A stretch of DNA of 64,000 nt from Lutjanus erythropterus (GCA_020091685.1 CM034591.1:12720833-12784832), one strand, 5' to 3'. Counted from the stretch's first letter, positions 49,270 through 62,558 are shown. Numbers and translations are program-made. Notes: generated by a model from the letters alone, not told the origin.

Positions 49270-49430
49270 CAAATGGTAGGTTCTGTGTTGTTTGAGACAA
49301 CTATCATTACAGGGCAACTTCAATCCAGCAAGCCACATTTAAGCTGGCGTCTCGACTATCTCTGCCATCAGAGGGCTGCGTTATCGCCAGACATGGGCTT
49401 TACAGGCGAACACAACGGGGCTCACAAACA
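49270..49430. promoter_or_regulatory. possible regulatory block with a CTCF-like core
   Basis: CCATCAGAGGGCTG (49365-49378) fits the CTCF core with two weak positions, and GATA-type words (TTATC/CTATC) lie at 49356-49361 and 49382-49386. No repeat signature. Tentative. Confidence 0.2.
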
Positions 49431-50617
49431 CACACACATATTCTTGCACGCACATACACACTCCTTCCTTCTCTTTTTCCATTGTAAAGTGGATCTTGTG
49501 ATGCAGACTGCTGCAGCGTGCAAAAAGACATCATTCTCTGCTTCTTGTATAATAACACAACAGATACAGCTCTTTAACACTGATGCATGACTTCATACAA
49601 ACAGGAAGAAGGAGGAAAGTTACTGTGTGTGCCGGTAAAATTCCTAGGAAGACGTGTTTGGAGGCGGTTTAGAAAGCTCCTCCAAGAGGAAGAGAGAAAG
49701 TAACGAGTTTCCTGCATTTCTGCTGCTACTTCAAAGTGCCAGAAAACTTCAGCCAAGGAATGTGTCAGGTTCTGCATACATCATCATCGCATCCTGGACA
49801 AACTCTGCTGTCATGTCGTCGTACATCATCCGCCAACACACCAACTTCATGTTGTCACTGTGGACATAAAAACACTGGAAGTCAAATGTAGGGGATTTTG
49901 ATGTTTGCGGTTCAGTTGCATGATTACAAGTGAACAAATTCTTATGCTTGTGAAACTGATATTGAAGGCTGCTGTTTATGGTTCCTTGAAAGCTGACACT
50001 GGCTGTTTACATGCATAAAATATTCCATTTTTTGTCCTCATTCTGAAAGATGCTAAATATGCTAATACTACCATTACATGCAGCTGTGCATAATCTAATG
50101 ATAGAAAAGTGGAACTAAAAATGCATAAAAATAGTATCTTTTCAAAGTTTCCCAGTGATGGCACACTAGTTTAACCATTAGAGCACAGCCTCCCTCTTTC
50201 ATTTGCAACAACCACCTTCTTGAAAAGGTTGGCATTGTGATATCTGCACATGTCCAAACACCTGTTGATATCCAAGTCTTTCATAATGTATAAAAGTAAA
50301 TGTGTTTCTTCTTACGACCAGAAACGTGGGCTTTTCTTCTGTGCATTCATCTCCACCCCAGCCTTGCAAACTGTTGGCTGGCTGGTTTGTTTACAGCATA
50401 AAGAGCTGACTGTAAACAGGCAAGAGGACCTGTGTCGCAGACTGCATTAAAAACCTCAACTGAGATGCCAATTACGATAAAATGTAGATTATATACTGAA
50501 TTGTTTATATACCATTGTTGACATTTGTTCCACTGTTGTTTAGTTAAAGTTCACATTTGAAACTGGCAGCGCTTTCACACTTTTTAGAAAACATATCTAC
50601 ATAAAAACAGCAAACAG

Positions 50618-50775
50618 AGGGAGTCCTGGTGGTCGAGTGATTAAGACAAAACAATATAACTGTAAATAATCTTTGTTGTATGTCATCAACCCTTTTTTTC
50701 TCCATATTTTTTCTTGTCTCTCTGTATTAATGACCTCAAATAAAGGCTAAGATGCCATAAAAACTAAATAAAAGC
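50618..50775 (+). mobile_element. tRNA-derived SINE, internally deleted
   Basis: The head GAGTCCTGGTGGTCGAGTGA fits an A-box of a tRNA-Leu/Ser-like promoter; the B-box region is missing. The tail TTGTATGTCATCAACCC, TTTTCTCC, CTTGTCTCTCTGTATTAATG and CAAATAAAGGCTAAGATGCC matches the usual tail layout of fish SINEs with ATGTCATCCC. Confidence 0.6.
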
Positions 50776-52509
50776 ATTTTAAAATGTGGATATGTTCCAA
50801 ACCAACATGTGCTTTTGCTCGGACTTTACATTGCCAAGTTCATAAATGGGTTATTATGCACAGATATGATCTGATCTGAACGAATTTCTGCAAAGCGACA
50901 TATCACTCAACCTCCTCTTAGAGAACATGCACAAAAAGGCACATTTACAACCCTGGTGTTTAGCTGTTCAGATTCAGGTTCAGCTTTCATTGATGCGGTC
51001 TGGGTTCTTTTCTCTGCACAACAACTTTTCCATTGGAGATTGAGAATTTGGTAGCAGGATCGAAATTTCAAAATTTTCTGCAGGTAATCCGTTACAAGTA
51101 ATTGTGCAATTTGTTTACAATAAATAAGCAGAACTATGAACAAAGCCTATGCACTGCAACTATTACCCATGTTATTATTATTCCCATTTGGCAGCTAGCT
51201 ACCTCACCAGAAGGCTTTGTTTTGCCTTGGTCACACTACATGACTTTCAAAGTTGTCAGATCTCTGTGTTGTTCACAAGACACAACTTTCTGTCGTCCCA
51301 GACGAGTCTGTGTGCTCTCCAAATTACATTTTGTCACGAAAACAGATGTGAGAGCTGACATTAGATCATTAATACTGAGGCATGCCACTGTTGTAGCTAA
51401 TTTGAACTACTTATAACTTTATAACTACTATTACAACATTATGACTACTTTTTGCTGATTTCCATTCTAAATTTAGGACCTCCTGTCTCTCCTCCATCAG
51501 CCCATTTCTATTCTCATTGGTTGTTGCTTGTTGCGTGGCTCCCTGACCCATCCGACTGTCTATCATAGCAAGATATTAAAACTGCTGGATAGCTTTCAGG
51601 CGAGGCATCACAGACATCACAGACGCCATTTGCACTGCGGACTGTCTTTGAACACAACAAGCACCGATTTGTGAGCGCCGAGCAGATTTACCTGGGCTAC
51701 ACTCCTGAATCGTGAAGTCACCATTAGCTTGGGCAGCTAAAATGTTCTTTTCCTCTTTAATTACTGAAACCAGACAAAAAGATTGATCTGAAGTGAACAC
51801 AACTAACCGGGTTTCGTGCTATTGTGGGGAGTCTTGAACTTTAAATCATCCCTGATCTGCCATTTGACTGCCTCGGAGCAGGTTTAGTTTCAGTGCAACA
51901 TTTGCAACTGCTTTTAGTGCAACTTAACCAACGAAGCAGGAGGAGGGCGGGACTGAAGCCTAAATTATAGTTCTACAGTACATTAAGGTGCCAGAGCAGC
52001 TACAGCATGGAGTGATTTATTGTTCTGCTTCTCTTCACTCTTATAGCGCTTAAAGTAGATTGTTTGATCGATTGCTTTGCATTCCTACTACTCCTGATGT
52101 AATCATGTTCATACTTTATTTGTGACTGAGAGTGAAGAAAACAATCACTTCAAAGTCAGCGATTGCACTGGAAGATTGCTAGATGGGGATGAGCTAATCT
52201 GTTGACCATTTTCTCCAGCCTGCTCTATGTTGTCTTCACTATCAACAAACACAGCAGCTCAATCACAGTTCATGTGTCTGTTTAGCCTGTATAACCCCTA
52301 TACATGTGGTTACATTAACCTACAGAGGCAGCGGAGACACATATACAGGTATCATGACACTGCGATAGAGACTTTTCTGAGACACGTCACTGCTTAATGA
52401 AAGAAAATGGCAGCCGATTGCAGCTTTAAGAATAACCAGCTTTAAGTTTTGCACCAGTGACTTAAATAAAGATGATCTGAATGTTAATAAAGAGACAAAA
52501 ACAGAAACT

Positions 52510-52660
52510 CAGGGAGAGGCAGAGCTGTGCAGTTGACAGGCCTCCCCTCCCAACACATTCCTGGACAGGCCCTCTTCCTCGACACTTCCTCCCCCCGCTC
52601 AGCCAGTCACAGGGGTCAAGTTGACAAGTCTCTCATTGAGCCTCACGTGGTGCGACTATA
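52510..52660. promoter_or_regulatory. possible intronic enhancer with ETS-type words
   Basis: TTCCT words at 52558-52562, 52575-52579 and 52585-52589 and a CACGTG-type word (TCACGTGG, 52644-52651) are packed in repeat-free DNA. ETS clusters mark endothelial enhancers and SMAD6 is expressed in endothelium; the link is an inference. Confidence 0.2.
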
Positions 52661-53170
52661 TGGCCTTCACTCCTCACAACATAATTACACACATTTATTG
52701 GTGGAATGGATCCATTTGTTCCACTGTAAAGAAGGAATTATGAGATTCCTGCTAAAACGTAATTTGGGAGAATTATCTGAACGTGAAACTCTGAGTCTGG
52801 ACACACTGATAATATGGACTGAAAATACAGCGCAAAATAAATATGCACACAGTCAGGAGCAGACACAAGGACTGTCAGACATCATTAAGCAGCTCCTCCT
52901 TAGAAAATGTGTATAAAAAAAACAAACACATTTTGTATGAGCACATTTGACATTTCAGGCATTTTCCATGTATTAAATCTGCTTTAATTTGGGAGTGAAG
53001 CGACACGACCTAAAATACCGCCACTTCATTAAGATGATATTGTGAATGTCTCAGCAAACAGCACACATTCAGCATCCATCTGATGAGTTTCAGTCCAACA
53101 GTCTCTGGTTTAGTCTCCTGCAGTTCCTGAGAGAAATATCTGGCCTTTAAGCAGCTAGATGCTCCACTAT

Positions 53171-53720
53171 TACACCTTTTCCACCAAGGAACTTTGAGGG
53201 CTGGACGGTGTCTTATCTTTAGAACCAGTTCTTTGTTCTTCTTCTGACAACCAGCTCTCGGCCAGGACAACTGGTTCTGCAGAGCGGCACCAAAATGATG
53301 CTGGTCTAGAACTTAGAACCATGTACGTTAGGAGTGAGGGGCATGATTATCATGACCAGCAACACAAACAAAAACTTTGTGACTGTCATTTTTTAAAAAA
53401 ACATCTAGTGTAGAGTCTGGTCTGCCTAATCCAAAGAAGAAGAATTAAAAGAGCTCCAGTATGGACGTGAAATCGAAGCAGCAGTGGTCTGCAGAACAGA
53501 AAAGCTGTCTCCTTGCACTGTGCACTTCTCGACAGAAGTTCAGAATAGACTAGAGGGAGCTTCAAAAACGAAACATGTGTTCGAACAGATTCAGCGTGAG
53601 GCTGCAGCGGGGCACGACACAAACATCAAACAGATAAACAACAAACAGAGGAAACTGAAAAAGGAGTGCGGGGACCAAAAGCCAAGACCTCAGGTGAAGC
53701 AGCAATGGTCGGTCTCGACT
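53171..53720 (+). mobile_element. PIF/Harbinger-like remnant with Myb/SANT-type coding trace
   Basis: Non-coding left part begins TTTTCCACCAAGGAACTTTG. From 53462 on, a frame reads MDVKSKQQWSAEQKSCLLAL and stops after about 30 codons; another frame, from about 53530, reads TEVQNRLEGASKTKHVFEQI, then QINNKQRKLKKECGDQKP. The two pieces follow the order of the Myb/SANT-like DNA-binding domain (W at the start, LL, then K-rich third helix) of the second protein of Harbinger-type transposons. One frame change and an in-frame stop make it non-functional. The rest of the transposon is absent. Confidence 0.45.
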
Positions 53721-55609
53721 CTGTGACAGAACATTCACCAGCTAGTCACTAACTTTGTCCATCTGTCATTAAGTGCACTGAGGAGAACTGCAGAGTCTAA
53801 GGATCTGTGGGCTCAAGAAATACTGATTAGTGCAGCTTTACCCATTAAAATTGACTGTAGATATTTAAGAAAATGTATAAGCATAGCTCCCAATAAAGAA
53901 ATGTAAAACTTTGAACAGATCTTCTGTGTTTAAAGGCCTCTCATGATAATTTTTGTTTTGTTCATGTCATATAAGCAATATTAGTCCAAGAATCACATAA
54001 TAAATAGGATAGTTTGCGTCTGTGGTGTTAATCACACTTGCATCTATCTTCTAGTCACCCCATGTTCAGTCTGAGCATTTAGCACAGACACATATGGAGC
54101 ATAATAAGTGACAGTTAACACCTCTTTATGGGATTAAATCAGAGGATTTTGGCTGTAATCGAGGACGCATGCAAATAGTTTGGAAGAGTTGGTAATTTTC
54201 CATAGAAGAAATGAACAGTGGTTGCTGTGTGTGAATAAAGAGTTTGTCTGTCTGTGTATACACATATACATATATATATACAGTATATATGGCCTTTAAT
54301 TCCTGATGAAACTGATAGTGAAGCTTGAATACTGTATGTGTTTGCCTGTCAGTTTGATCTCCAATAACATGGGTGAATGCTTAGCACTAGCACACACACT
54401 TACATAAATACACTAACAACAGGCAGCTACATCACCTTAAAACTCCTGAAAATGTCGCTTCCCTCAAACATACTTCAGCATTAACTCAGCGTTGCCTTCG
54501 GAGCTCGCAGCACAGGCGACAGTTTCCAACATTTCAGAGAGTCAGAGCCTGTCGACATCTGCAAAGAATCTTTAGGTTCAGCAGCATGGCAGGATTCCAT
54601 TAAAAGCCAAATTGCGGGTTGGCAAAAACTCTGAGGGAACAACGGAAAGCCACAGCCAGTCCTGTAATTTAAACCTTATTTTAAATTGTGATGGCCTGAC
54701 AACATGGACTGAAAGAGAGGGGGCGAGAATAAGAACTGCAAAGACAGAGAGAAATAGGATAAGCGACGGAAAGAGAGTGAAAATGTGTGTACAGCAAACA
54801 GTAGAGCTTACAAAAAAAGTGAAGACAATAGCAAAAGAGGGGGTGAAAGCTAATGAAAACATTATTGTGATTCGGCACAATATAAAACTCTACTTGATCA
54901 TCATTCTGATTCCTAAATCCATGAACTTGGAGAGGTCAAGGACTGTCAAATTAGCGTCACTCACAATAACATGTCTGAAACACGTCCCTCTGAACGCATT
55001 TGCATGTGGCTGCATACCACACGCACTGTTCAAAACACAAATACATAAAGCAGTGTTGCAGCCACCAAGATGGAGTATACAAACATGGGAATTGTCCAAA
55101 ATAAGACTTTAAAAATGTGTAAACTAAATACAAAATAATGTGCTTTGGTGCATGGGCACCTCATAGCCTCAAGTGCTTTGAACACAAGTATTTCAGAGGT
55201 ATGCATGTTGACTGTTTGTCTTCAAGCTGCATTCAAGAGTTTACAGCTTATTTAGGCATGATGATTAAAAACAGACAGGAGAGACACACCTTGAAGTTTA
55301 GGTTGAATCAAGGCTAACTTGTAGGTCATGGTAACTAATTGAAAAACTGAAAGGAAGTAACAACGCAGTTTGCAGGAAAACACTGCAACAGAATATCGAT
55401 GGTGTTAAAATGTCCTTATGCAGTATTTCATTTGAAAAGACCGATGACACAGCAACATATTCTCATTTCTTCAACATGTGCTGTCTTATAGCAGAGTAAA
55501 CACGGACCACTTACTTGTTTTTCAAGTCAGGATTAATCAAAGCTGGGACACACTGATCAATTTTATGAGGCATTTTATGGTTGTTTTTTTTTCATGTGTG
55601 TGCCAAAAA

Positions 55610-55745
55610 ATGACAGGGGCGTAGAACAGAATTTTGGACCCTATACATAGGAATTCTATACCGGCCCCTCCCAAAATCCACATCTATTTGTTCTAATATC
55701 TTTGCCGGCCGTCCTCACATGAGAGCCCTGGATACTCAGTTCCCT
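55610..55745. repeat. AGGGGCGTAG-end repeat fragment
   Basis: ACAGGGGCGTAGAACAGAAT, GGACCCTATACATAGGAATT, CTATACCGGCCCCTCCCAAA: a familiar fish repeat beginning in GGGGCGTAG. Confidence 0.45.
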
Positions 55746-55754
55746 GATCAGAGA

Positions 55755-56200
55755 TTTAGTAGTTTTTGAGGCTGATTTATATTTCTATGTAGGCTCTACA
55801 CAGAGTAGTCTACATAAATCGCCTGTGCTGTTGTGAGCATTCACCTTTGCACTGGTGGATCTGCGTTGCTCTGCAGTTACACCTCCAAAACACTAGCTGG
55901 CGCTGACTGTTTCTGTGCCATTGTGTTGTGATTCTTCATGTAGCTACTTCAAACAATGGTGACTGAAACTGAGCAGATGATGTTGAAGTCGCAGCTAACA
56001 GATGTTGAACTTTTACTGAAATTACTGCAATGCAAAAAAGAGAGAAGGTGTCAGAGGAGATGGTGTGGACGACCATGGAGGCAGAAGGAGGGTGAGTTTT
56101 CTTCATTTGTCCCGCCACAGTTGTTGCGGTCTGCGTCGCCATGACGCGTAGTTACATTACTGTGGAGGTGCACGTCAGGCTACGTTGAGGCTATGATTTA
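55755..56200 (+). mobile_element. PIF/Harbinger-like remnant with transposase 5' exon trace
   Basis: The outer parts CTATGTAGGCTCTACACAGA and TGCACGTCAGGCTACGTTGA, with GATCTGCGTTGC and CGGTCTGCGTCGCCATGACG inside them, look like inverted partners. In the middle, 55956-56095 stays open and reads MVTETEQMMLKSQL... to RRCQRRWCGRPWRQKEGEFS, close to the RRWWVRPW motif near the start of PIF/Harbinger transposases, and reaches a GTGAGT donor at 56092-56097. The catalytic part is absent, so this is a deleted derivative. Confidence 0.5.
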
Positions 56201-57819
56201 GGGTACTCAGCTACGCTATAGCTGCAGCTTAGATTCAACATGTAAGTATAAACGACGGCTAACAGCTTTAGTCCGTTGAACTTAGTGTTCACCAAACATA
56301 ATGTATATCACTCATCTCTATGTTTCAATACTGAGATTCCTCATTCTGTATTTTTTTCTAACATGTTGATTACCTGTTGAGTTATACTTATTTGTTTGTC
56401 ATCTTAGAAAATCAGGAATCTGACTTTAGTGGTGAAATAATAAAAAGTGAAAGCCACTGGGCGTACTTCAGGAACACTTACACCGAGCCAAGGACATAGT
56501 TAAAAAGCCTTTATTATTTTTATCATTATTATTATTTCGAAATTTTTAACAGTGATTTGCCCTAACTAATAAAGTTTTTTTTTTAACTGTGGCCTTTTCT
56601 TAAGTTGGTCATTCAACCTAAAGAGCAACCTGCCTTCACCTGGAGTTCACTACTTTACAACTGTGAGCACCATGTATATTTCTTGTTGCTAACTTTACTC
56701 TTATTGTGATTTTTCAGATAATAAAGAGCTGTTTCCCCGGAGCTGCAGGGAGATGGATGATGGAGTCCAATCTGTGGTCAGATTTTAGGCAACAAAAGCG
56801 CTTTAGTAAAGTTTAGGAAAAGATTGCGGTTTTGGTAAAATGTTGACAATCACGTGTTTTTTGTGATTTAAATCACTGCAGATATTTTCTGTATTAAACC
56901 AAGACCACAATCCTTCATTAAACCTTAACCATGTGTTGGCACTACCTAAACGAAACCATAAAAAGTTTAATAATGCTGCACTCAGTACAAGCAGATATTG
57001 TATTGTAAGATTGGATGTTTTGGGGGGAAAACAACTGACACATTCAGTAGCAATATTTTTGTGACTTGCCAGATACATAAATTAACAACATTTTCTCATT
57101 ATGTTGATAGAAAACACATTAGATTTCTTATTTACTGTTCCAAATTAGTTTTCTGTAATCATACTTTCTAGGATAAAGGGTTGCACTAACAATGTTAACT
57201 TTCTGGTATCCAGCCTAAAATGTGAAAACATTCGAAACCCAACTAAAGAAAAAAAAACGGACATAAAAAGAGCTGTGGTTGAGCTGTGCGCTGCGTCCTC
57301 AGCTGCGTGCCCTGCTTGTAGTGAAAAAGAGCCGTGATGGAAAATATTTGAGGAAATGGCAAATGGTTAATGGGCCAGCACTTGATGTTGAATTCCATAG
57401 TCTAATGTGTCTCAGTCAGGCATAAGAGCAAGTGTTGTACGCGTGCCAGCAAACAGGCTGGAGGTTCAGGTCACTGAGAGGACCCGTCCAGACTCAGACG
57501 GATAGATTCTCCCTGCGCGCAGTAAAATGTGGATGTTTACTTTGTGTCTTTGCACATATTTCCACATCTTTAGACTGAAAACGGATTCTACAAAGGTGTC
57601 TCATTTAATATGCGTGCTTCTGTGAGTCAAATCTTTACTTGAGCCTCGGTAGATAATTTACAAACCTTTGTCCAACTGTGTCAACCTGGCCTGACCTGGA
57701 AAGCTTCACAGTAAACTCGCTAAAACAGTCAAACTCTTAAAACTGTCTCTCCAAACTGCCAAGAATGTCGGCTCAGCACCGTGTTTCTTAAGTATTAACG
57801 GCGATATGTTCAAACATGT

Positions 57820-58110
57820 ATCAGATGTCACTCTCCAGAGTCAGACCCCCTTATCCCCCTCCCACCTCTTTCACTCCGAGACCCGACTCCCCCTCACCTT
57901 CCCAATTTCCCAACATTCCTGGGCCGTGCCCCATCAGTCAAAGGGCCAATTCATGGGGTTAATGCTGCAGCGAGTGCAGACAGGGCTTTGAGACAGGATG
58001 TTTGGCTGATACCTTGCTCTGCTTAAGCAAACAAGCCACCAAAATATGATTACCGAGGGCAGAGAGGGAGCAGTCTTCTTGTCTTACTTCAGTGCGTCCA
58101 CGCCACGCTA
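57820..58110. promoter_or_regulatory. possible conserved non-coding block
   Basis: Repeat-free DNA with AACATTCCTGGGCCGTGC (TEAD-type CATTCCT) and GGGCCAATTCATGG (CCAAT). Tentative; no alignment is available. Confidence 0.2.
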
Positions 58111-59224
58111 ATGTCCACTAAGTATCATTGCTTTACTTGTTTCCACATGTTCAAAAGACAGAGCCTAATGACAACAAGGTGGACAAATGTTTGACAGGCA
58201 CAATGACCTCATATGGTAAAATCTGACAAGGACTTCACCAACTCTTTGTTATTGTCTCTCAGTCCCTACGAATAAAAGTAGTGCTGTACATACTTGTCAG
58301 TTTTGTTAAAAACAAAACAATCGCACATCGAAATGCTGCTAAAAACAAGACGTGAGGCGTTAGTGCTCATTGCACAGTACTGAAAGTCCACAGTGTTGTG
58401 TAAATCATACGTACAGTGGACATTTTATGACATTGTGTGTCACATTTATGTCATGTCAAAAAAGACTATCATTAGAGTCTGAGTCAACTTTATTCCATAC
58501 GGACTGTAAATATGAGCCGTTTTACTGGAACCACCATTAATGTCAACCTCCACTTTTAATTACAACAGGAAGATATGGGGAATTTTTGACATGTGTAATA
58601 TTTGGGAAAGAACTGGACAGTGTCAACAACAGGGTTCAGTTCAGTGTAAATAAATATCACTTCACTGTAACTATAAATGAGCTACACATTACCCACTTTG
58701 TAATGTAATTTAACCTTTTGATGAAAAGCTATCACAATGTTATGTACGCACAAAATCTGCTGATTTAAACTGCTCATTTATATGATGTGACGAGAGGGGC
58801 AGGTCATAACAACACGTCATTTTATGTTTCAAACCAAGATGCATCACTGGAAATCCATCGCCAGCTAAACCATTTATGTCCCATAGTGCTGCGCCTCTGG
58901 CGTACGCTCCTCTTTTGCGTCGTGCGTCCGTTTCTAGTGGTTATTGTGGTTTTGTCTAGTGGTTCTAGAGTCACACTGCTCATCAGTTTAATCATACTCG
59001 ATTGACTGCACATACATTCAACATTCACAGGCACCAGCTGGTTTGTCCAGTTGGCTTTGCCATGGTGTTGTTGAAGTAGCCACACCTTCACCACCATCAG
59101 GCCAAACTGTCAGCCTGGCGGTGCTGGTAGACTCAATTGTGCTTTGAGCTGAATGCTAAAGGGCTGACATGACTACAGATACATTTACATGTATGTTAAA
59201 AACTAGTAATATGGTGAGACTTTA

Positions 59225-59340
59225 ACACAGCATTTAGCATATTATTATGCACCTGTTAGCATATGCTAATACAGCATTAACGAGTAGCATGTTAGCATGT
59301 GTAGACTACAGCTAGCATTATAACATTTAGCATGTCTGTT
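59225..59340. repeat. degenerate (TTAGCATG)n-type repeat
   Basis: TAGCAT/ATGCTA words recur about ten times (TTAGCATATGCTAATAC, TAGCATGTTAGCATGTG). Confidence 0.6.
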
Positions 59341-59395
59341 TGACATTGTAATTTTTGTATGATGTTAGCATGTTAATTTTTGCATGGTTATTTAA

Positions 59396-59590
59396 CTCCG
59401 CCAAGTTATGTTTTTGGTAGCATTTTTTTTATCCGCTTGTCAGCAGGATTACGGAAGTTTTCCTGAAACTTGGTGGAAGGGTGTAGCCTGAGCCACAGAA
59501 GATCTAAATCATGGGGCAGACACACAAATTATTTTCACTTTCGTGAATGAAGCGAGGTGGGACATTTGGCCTCGGCGGAGGTCTGCACCT
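59396..59590 (+). mobile_element. CCGCCAAG...GGCGGAGGTCTGC repeat
   Basis: CTCCGCCAAGTTATGTTTTT, TGTCAGCAGGATTACGGAAG, CCTGAAACTTGGTGGAAGGG, TTTTCACTTTCGTGAA and CCTCGGCGGAGGTCTGCACC are the ordered words of a widespread vertebrate/fish repeat whose ends pair as CCGCC...GGCGG. Shortened inside. Confidence 0.6.
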
Positions 59591-60231
59591 CCAGTTTTGG
59601 TCTGTTTTGTCCAGTAAGCGGCGCATTTGTCACAGAATCCGCAGCCGATTGCTGGGAGCAGTTAACTTACTGCTTCTCAAATAATTCTGCAAGTTCACTG
59701 ACAGAATAACGAGACGTGGGCACTGATTCAGATGTCTCGAACGATGCTGTGGTGACATTTGAAGTACAGCCGAGGCAGTTTTGCATCTCCGAAGAGAATT
59801 TATGAAGAACCAAGATAACACATAGAACACTAACCTCTACAAGTCACCTAATCCATTAGGTTCATGAATGTTAGCAACAAATTAATTCCAAGTTTTAGTA
59901 ATTTGTGTATCATCACAGGAAACAAATATTATGCAAATAGTCCAATGTGTCTAATGTGTATTGAAGCCCATAGAAAAAGGTGACACAAGACTTTTCAAAT
60001 ATAATATAGCAAAAGCAGACGTGTAAGTTTTACTTCAGGCCTATAGATCTGTTCTGAAGGAAAGAAAGCAGAACTTTGCCTCCCATCCAGCAGATCGCGT
60101 GATTGCTGAGCGTGTGTGTGTGCATGTGTGTGTGCTTTTGTCCTGATAGAACCCCTATGTGAGTACTCTGAGACGATCTTATCACTGAGTCAGACAGAAA
60201 TTCCTCCCTCGCTGTCTCCCTGTCACACACT

Positions 60232-60267
<36 letters not shown>
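60232..60267. repeat. (CA)n microsatellite
   Basis: About sixteen to seventeen CA units. Confidence 0.95.
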
Positions 60268-60268
<1 letters not shown>

Positions 60269-60898
60269 ACAATAAGCAGCTGAATGACACGTTTTGTTGG
60301 AGTCACAGAGGGATGGTCCCAGCAGATATAAGCCTACTAAACAGTCCAGTAGACATTTCCCTTTTTCAAAGCAGGGCTGTTTGCTGTGGTTTAAAGGGAA
60401 CGTTAACTGATCGAATGATAAAAGAGGCCGGGGCAAAGGTATGTACAGAGACCACACCCTGCTGCTGCTGCAGCCTTTTTTCCCCTTAAAGCTCGGGTAC
60501 ATAGCTGGTTTAAAAGGAATAAAAAAGATGCTGAAGTGCTGCAGCACATGTTCAATGCTTGTTTTTGTCCTAAAGAAAACATCACAGGCTTTAGATGATG
60601 TGCCAGAGGATCACATGCACAAAAAAAGATTCATTTACACTCTTTAAAGGTCTCACCAACATCAAGGGGTTTCATTAAGCTGCAGACAGTTCTTTGATAC
60701 AAGCTTCATGTTCAGCTTATTTCTTGTTATTATACCTCAAAGGAGGAGTCTTATGACCTGTGAAAAGTTAAAGACAAAAGCTACATGAAGATTTCTTGGC
60801 TGCTTCTGTTAAGTTGCGTCTCTCTTCTACTCATGCTGTTGGCCTGAGCTCCAGTTCTCGGCTCCAGCGTTCTGGTGTGGGGGGCAGGGGATCAGAGA

Positions 60899-60899
<1 letters not shown>

Positions 60900-60954
<55 letters not shown>
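60900..60954. repeat. (CA)n microsatellite, longest in window
   Basis: About twenty-seven uninterrupted CA units. Confidence 0.95.
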
Positions 60955-60960
<6 letters not shown>

Positions 60961-61453
60961 ACAGGCTCACCCAAACACTCCACACAACACATCTTGTCAG
61001 AAATTTGCTCTTTTTCCACTCATTTCAGCAAGAAGACAATAGGAGTTCCCATCTGCCACTACTCAGCGTAACCATGGCTCGAAATCACAACCTAAAACTT
61101 GACTCTTAATCGACTTGTGATCTTGACTGAACCGACTTCGGGTGATTTTTCAACACAGCTTCCAATAATAACAGCACTTTGTGACCCCGTTTTGTCAGTG
61201 TAAATCAACTTAAAAGCAATTTTAGGCAATTAAGCATTTTTTTTAACTCTGAAGTTTGTAATGTGGGATGCAAGCAAAGAATTAAATAGTATTTGAAGCC
61301 TGTGACTGACAAAAAAAATGCCTCTAAACAGAGCTGCATTGCTACCATAATGGATACAAGGAGTAGAATGATATACAACATGGTAAACGTTGGTATGTAC
61401 CTCAGTTATGTTGTCCCGGTTTACTACGTTCAGTATGGCAGGGAAAAAATGTT

Positions 61454-61479
61454 TAAAAAAAAAAAAAAAAAAATAAATA
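61454..61479. repeat. poly(A) run
   Basis: A homopolymer tract of about nineteen A, followed by AATAAATAA; no SINE or LINE body is recognised next to it. Confidence 0.8.
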
Positions 61480-62079
61480 ACATTTGTGTGAGGCATATAG
61501 AATATATTTATATGAATATATTTTAGCTGGATGTTGCGCAGTTTGAGAGTTTATCTACAGTCATTTGAAAATCTGCAATCTGCTGTGCCAGCAAGGAGTA
61601 AAAATCTAAGTGTATCTAAATAGGGAGGTCTCTTGTAAACTTAATCTTGGGTTTAAGGCAAAGATTAGATTAATAAGTAACTTTTTCAGTCACCGTTTTT
61701 TGCTAGCTTTTCCAAAAAGTAATAAGATGATGCAAGGCCAGCGTACGAGAACATGCATCATGCACACAACAATCTGAGTGATGCAAGACGTAAGGCGCCG
61801 GCCCCCAGGTGAAATACCAAGTTTTTAGGGATGCAACAGTTGATGCGTGACAAACGGTGCACTGCCAAAATGTCTCGGGTACAATTCTGTTTTGCTGCGA
61901 GTAGTAGATATAAATACACAGTTTGGGTCACAACATGTACTGACCTAGAAAGTTTGTACAGTTTGTACTGTTCCACCATTAGTGGACGATGACATCATGA
62001 TGTGTGCATTATGTGGGAATCTTATATGCTGATTTTTAGACTTTGTAGCTGTGTTTTCCTCGAAACTATGAACCCCTGG

Positions 62080-62558
62080 AGGAGCTCATTGCATTTCCAT
62101 CGCAGGGACCAGCGTTTAAATTAAGTTCTAATGTCCCTGTTCAGAGGGCAGTACTTTCCAAAAGTACAGGAACTCTGGGGGCGGGGCTTGCAGTGTTGAA
62201 CATTTCTGACAACGTTTTGTTCGTTGTGGTCCTACACATCAACACTGATTACAGGAGAAGAAATACGACAGGTGGACTGACAACCAAGTCCTGGCTTAAT
62301 GAGCATTTATGCTCAGGCTGAATTTCAGCGACAACAAATAATGTCTGTCCACCGCTTTATGTGGTGTCATTGTTGTATAGTCACGTGCAAAAATGATGTC
62401 ACTTTTTCATATGTCAGCAGACTAATTTGCTTTGTCTCCACAGGTCTTTAGACTGTGGTGGAAACGCAGACATCAACGAGCTGGAGAAACCTTTTAGTTC
62501 CTTGAAAAGTAGTTCCTGGGACTAAAAGTTCAGGGTACTTTGGATTGAAACATGGCTA
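62080..62558. mobile_element. non-autonomous DNA transposon with GTTCC/AGTACTTT ends
   Basis: CATTTCCATCGCAGGGACC, AACTCTGGGGGCGGGGCTTG, GATTACAGGAGAAGAAATAC, GGTGGAAACGCAGACATCAA and AGTTCCTGGGACTAAAAGTT keep the order of a common percomorph repeat. Family unnamed here; possibly PIF/Harbinger-like. Confidence 0.5.

Noticed and set aside
50618-50650. Possible tRNA gene
   Set aside because: Only an A-box-like head; no cloverleaf or B-box, and a SINE tail follows.
52527-52916. Plus-strand open frame of 129 codons
   Set aside because: No domain or splice logic; overlaps a stretch better read as non-coding regulatory DNA.
54612-55112. Plus-strand open frame of 166 codons
   Set aside because: No recognisable domain, poor codon bias, AT-rich low-quality tail, and it lies in smad6 intron DNA; length alone is within chance for this window.
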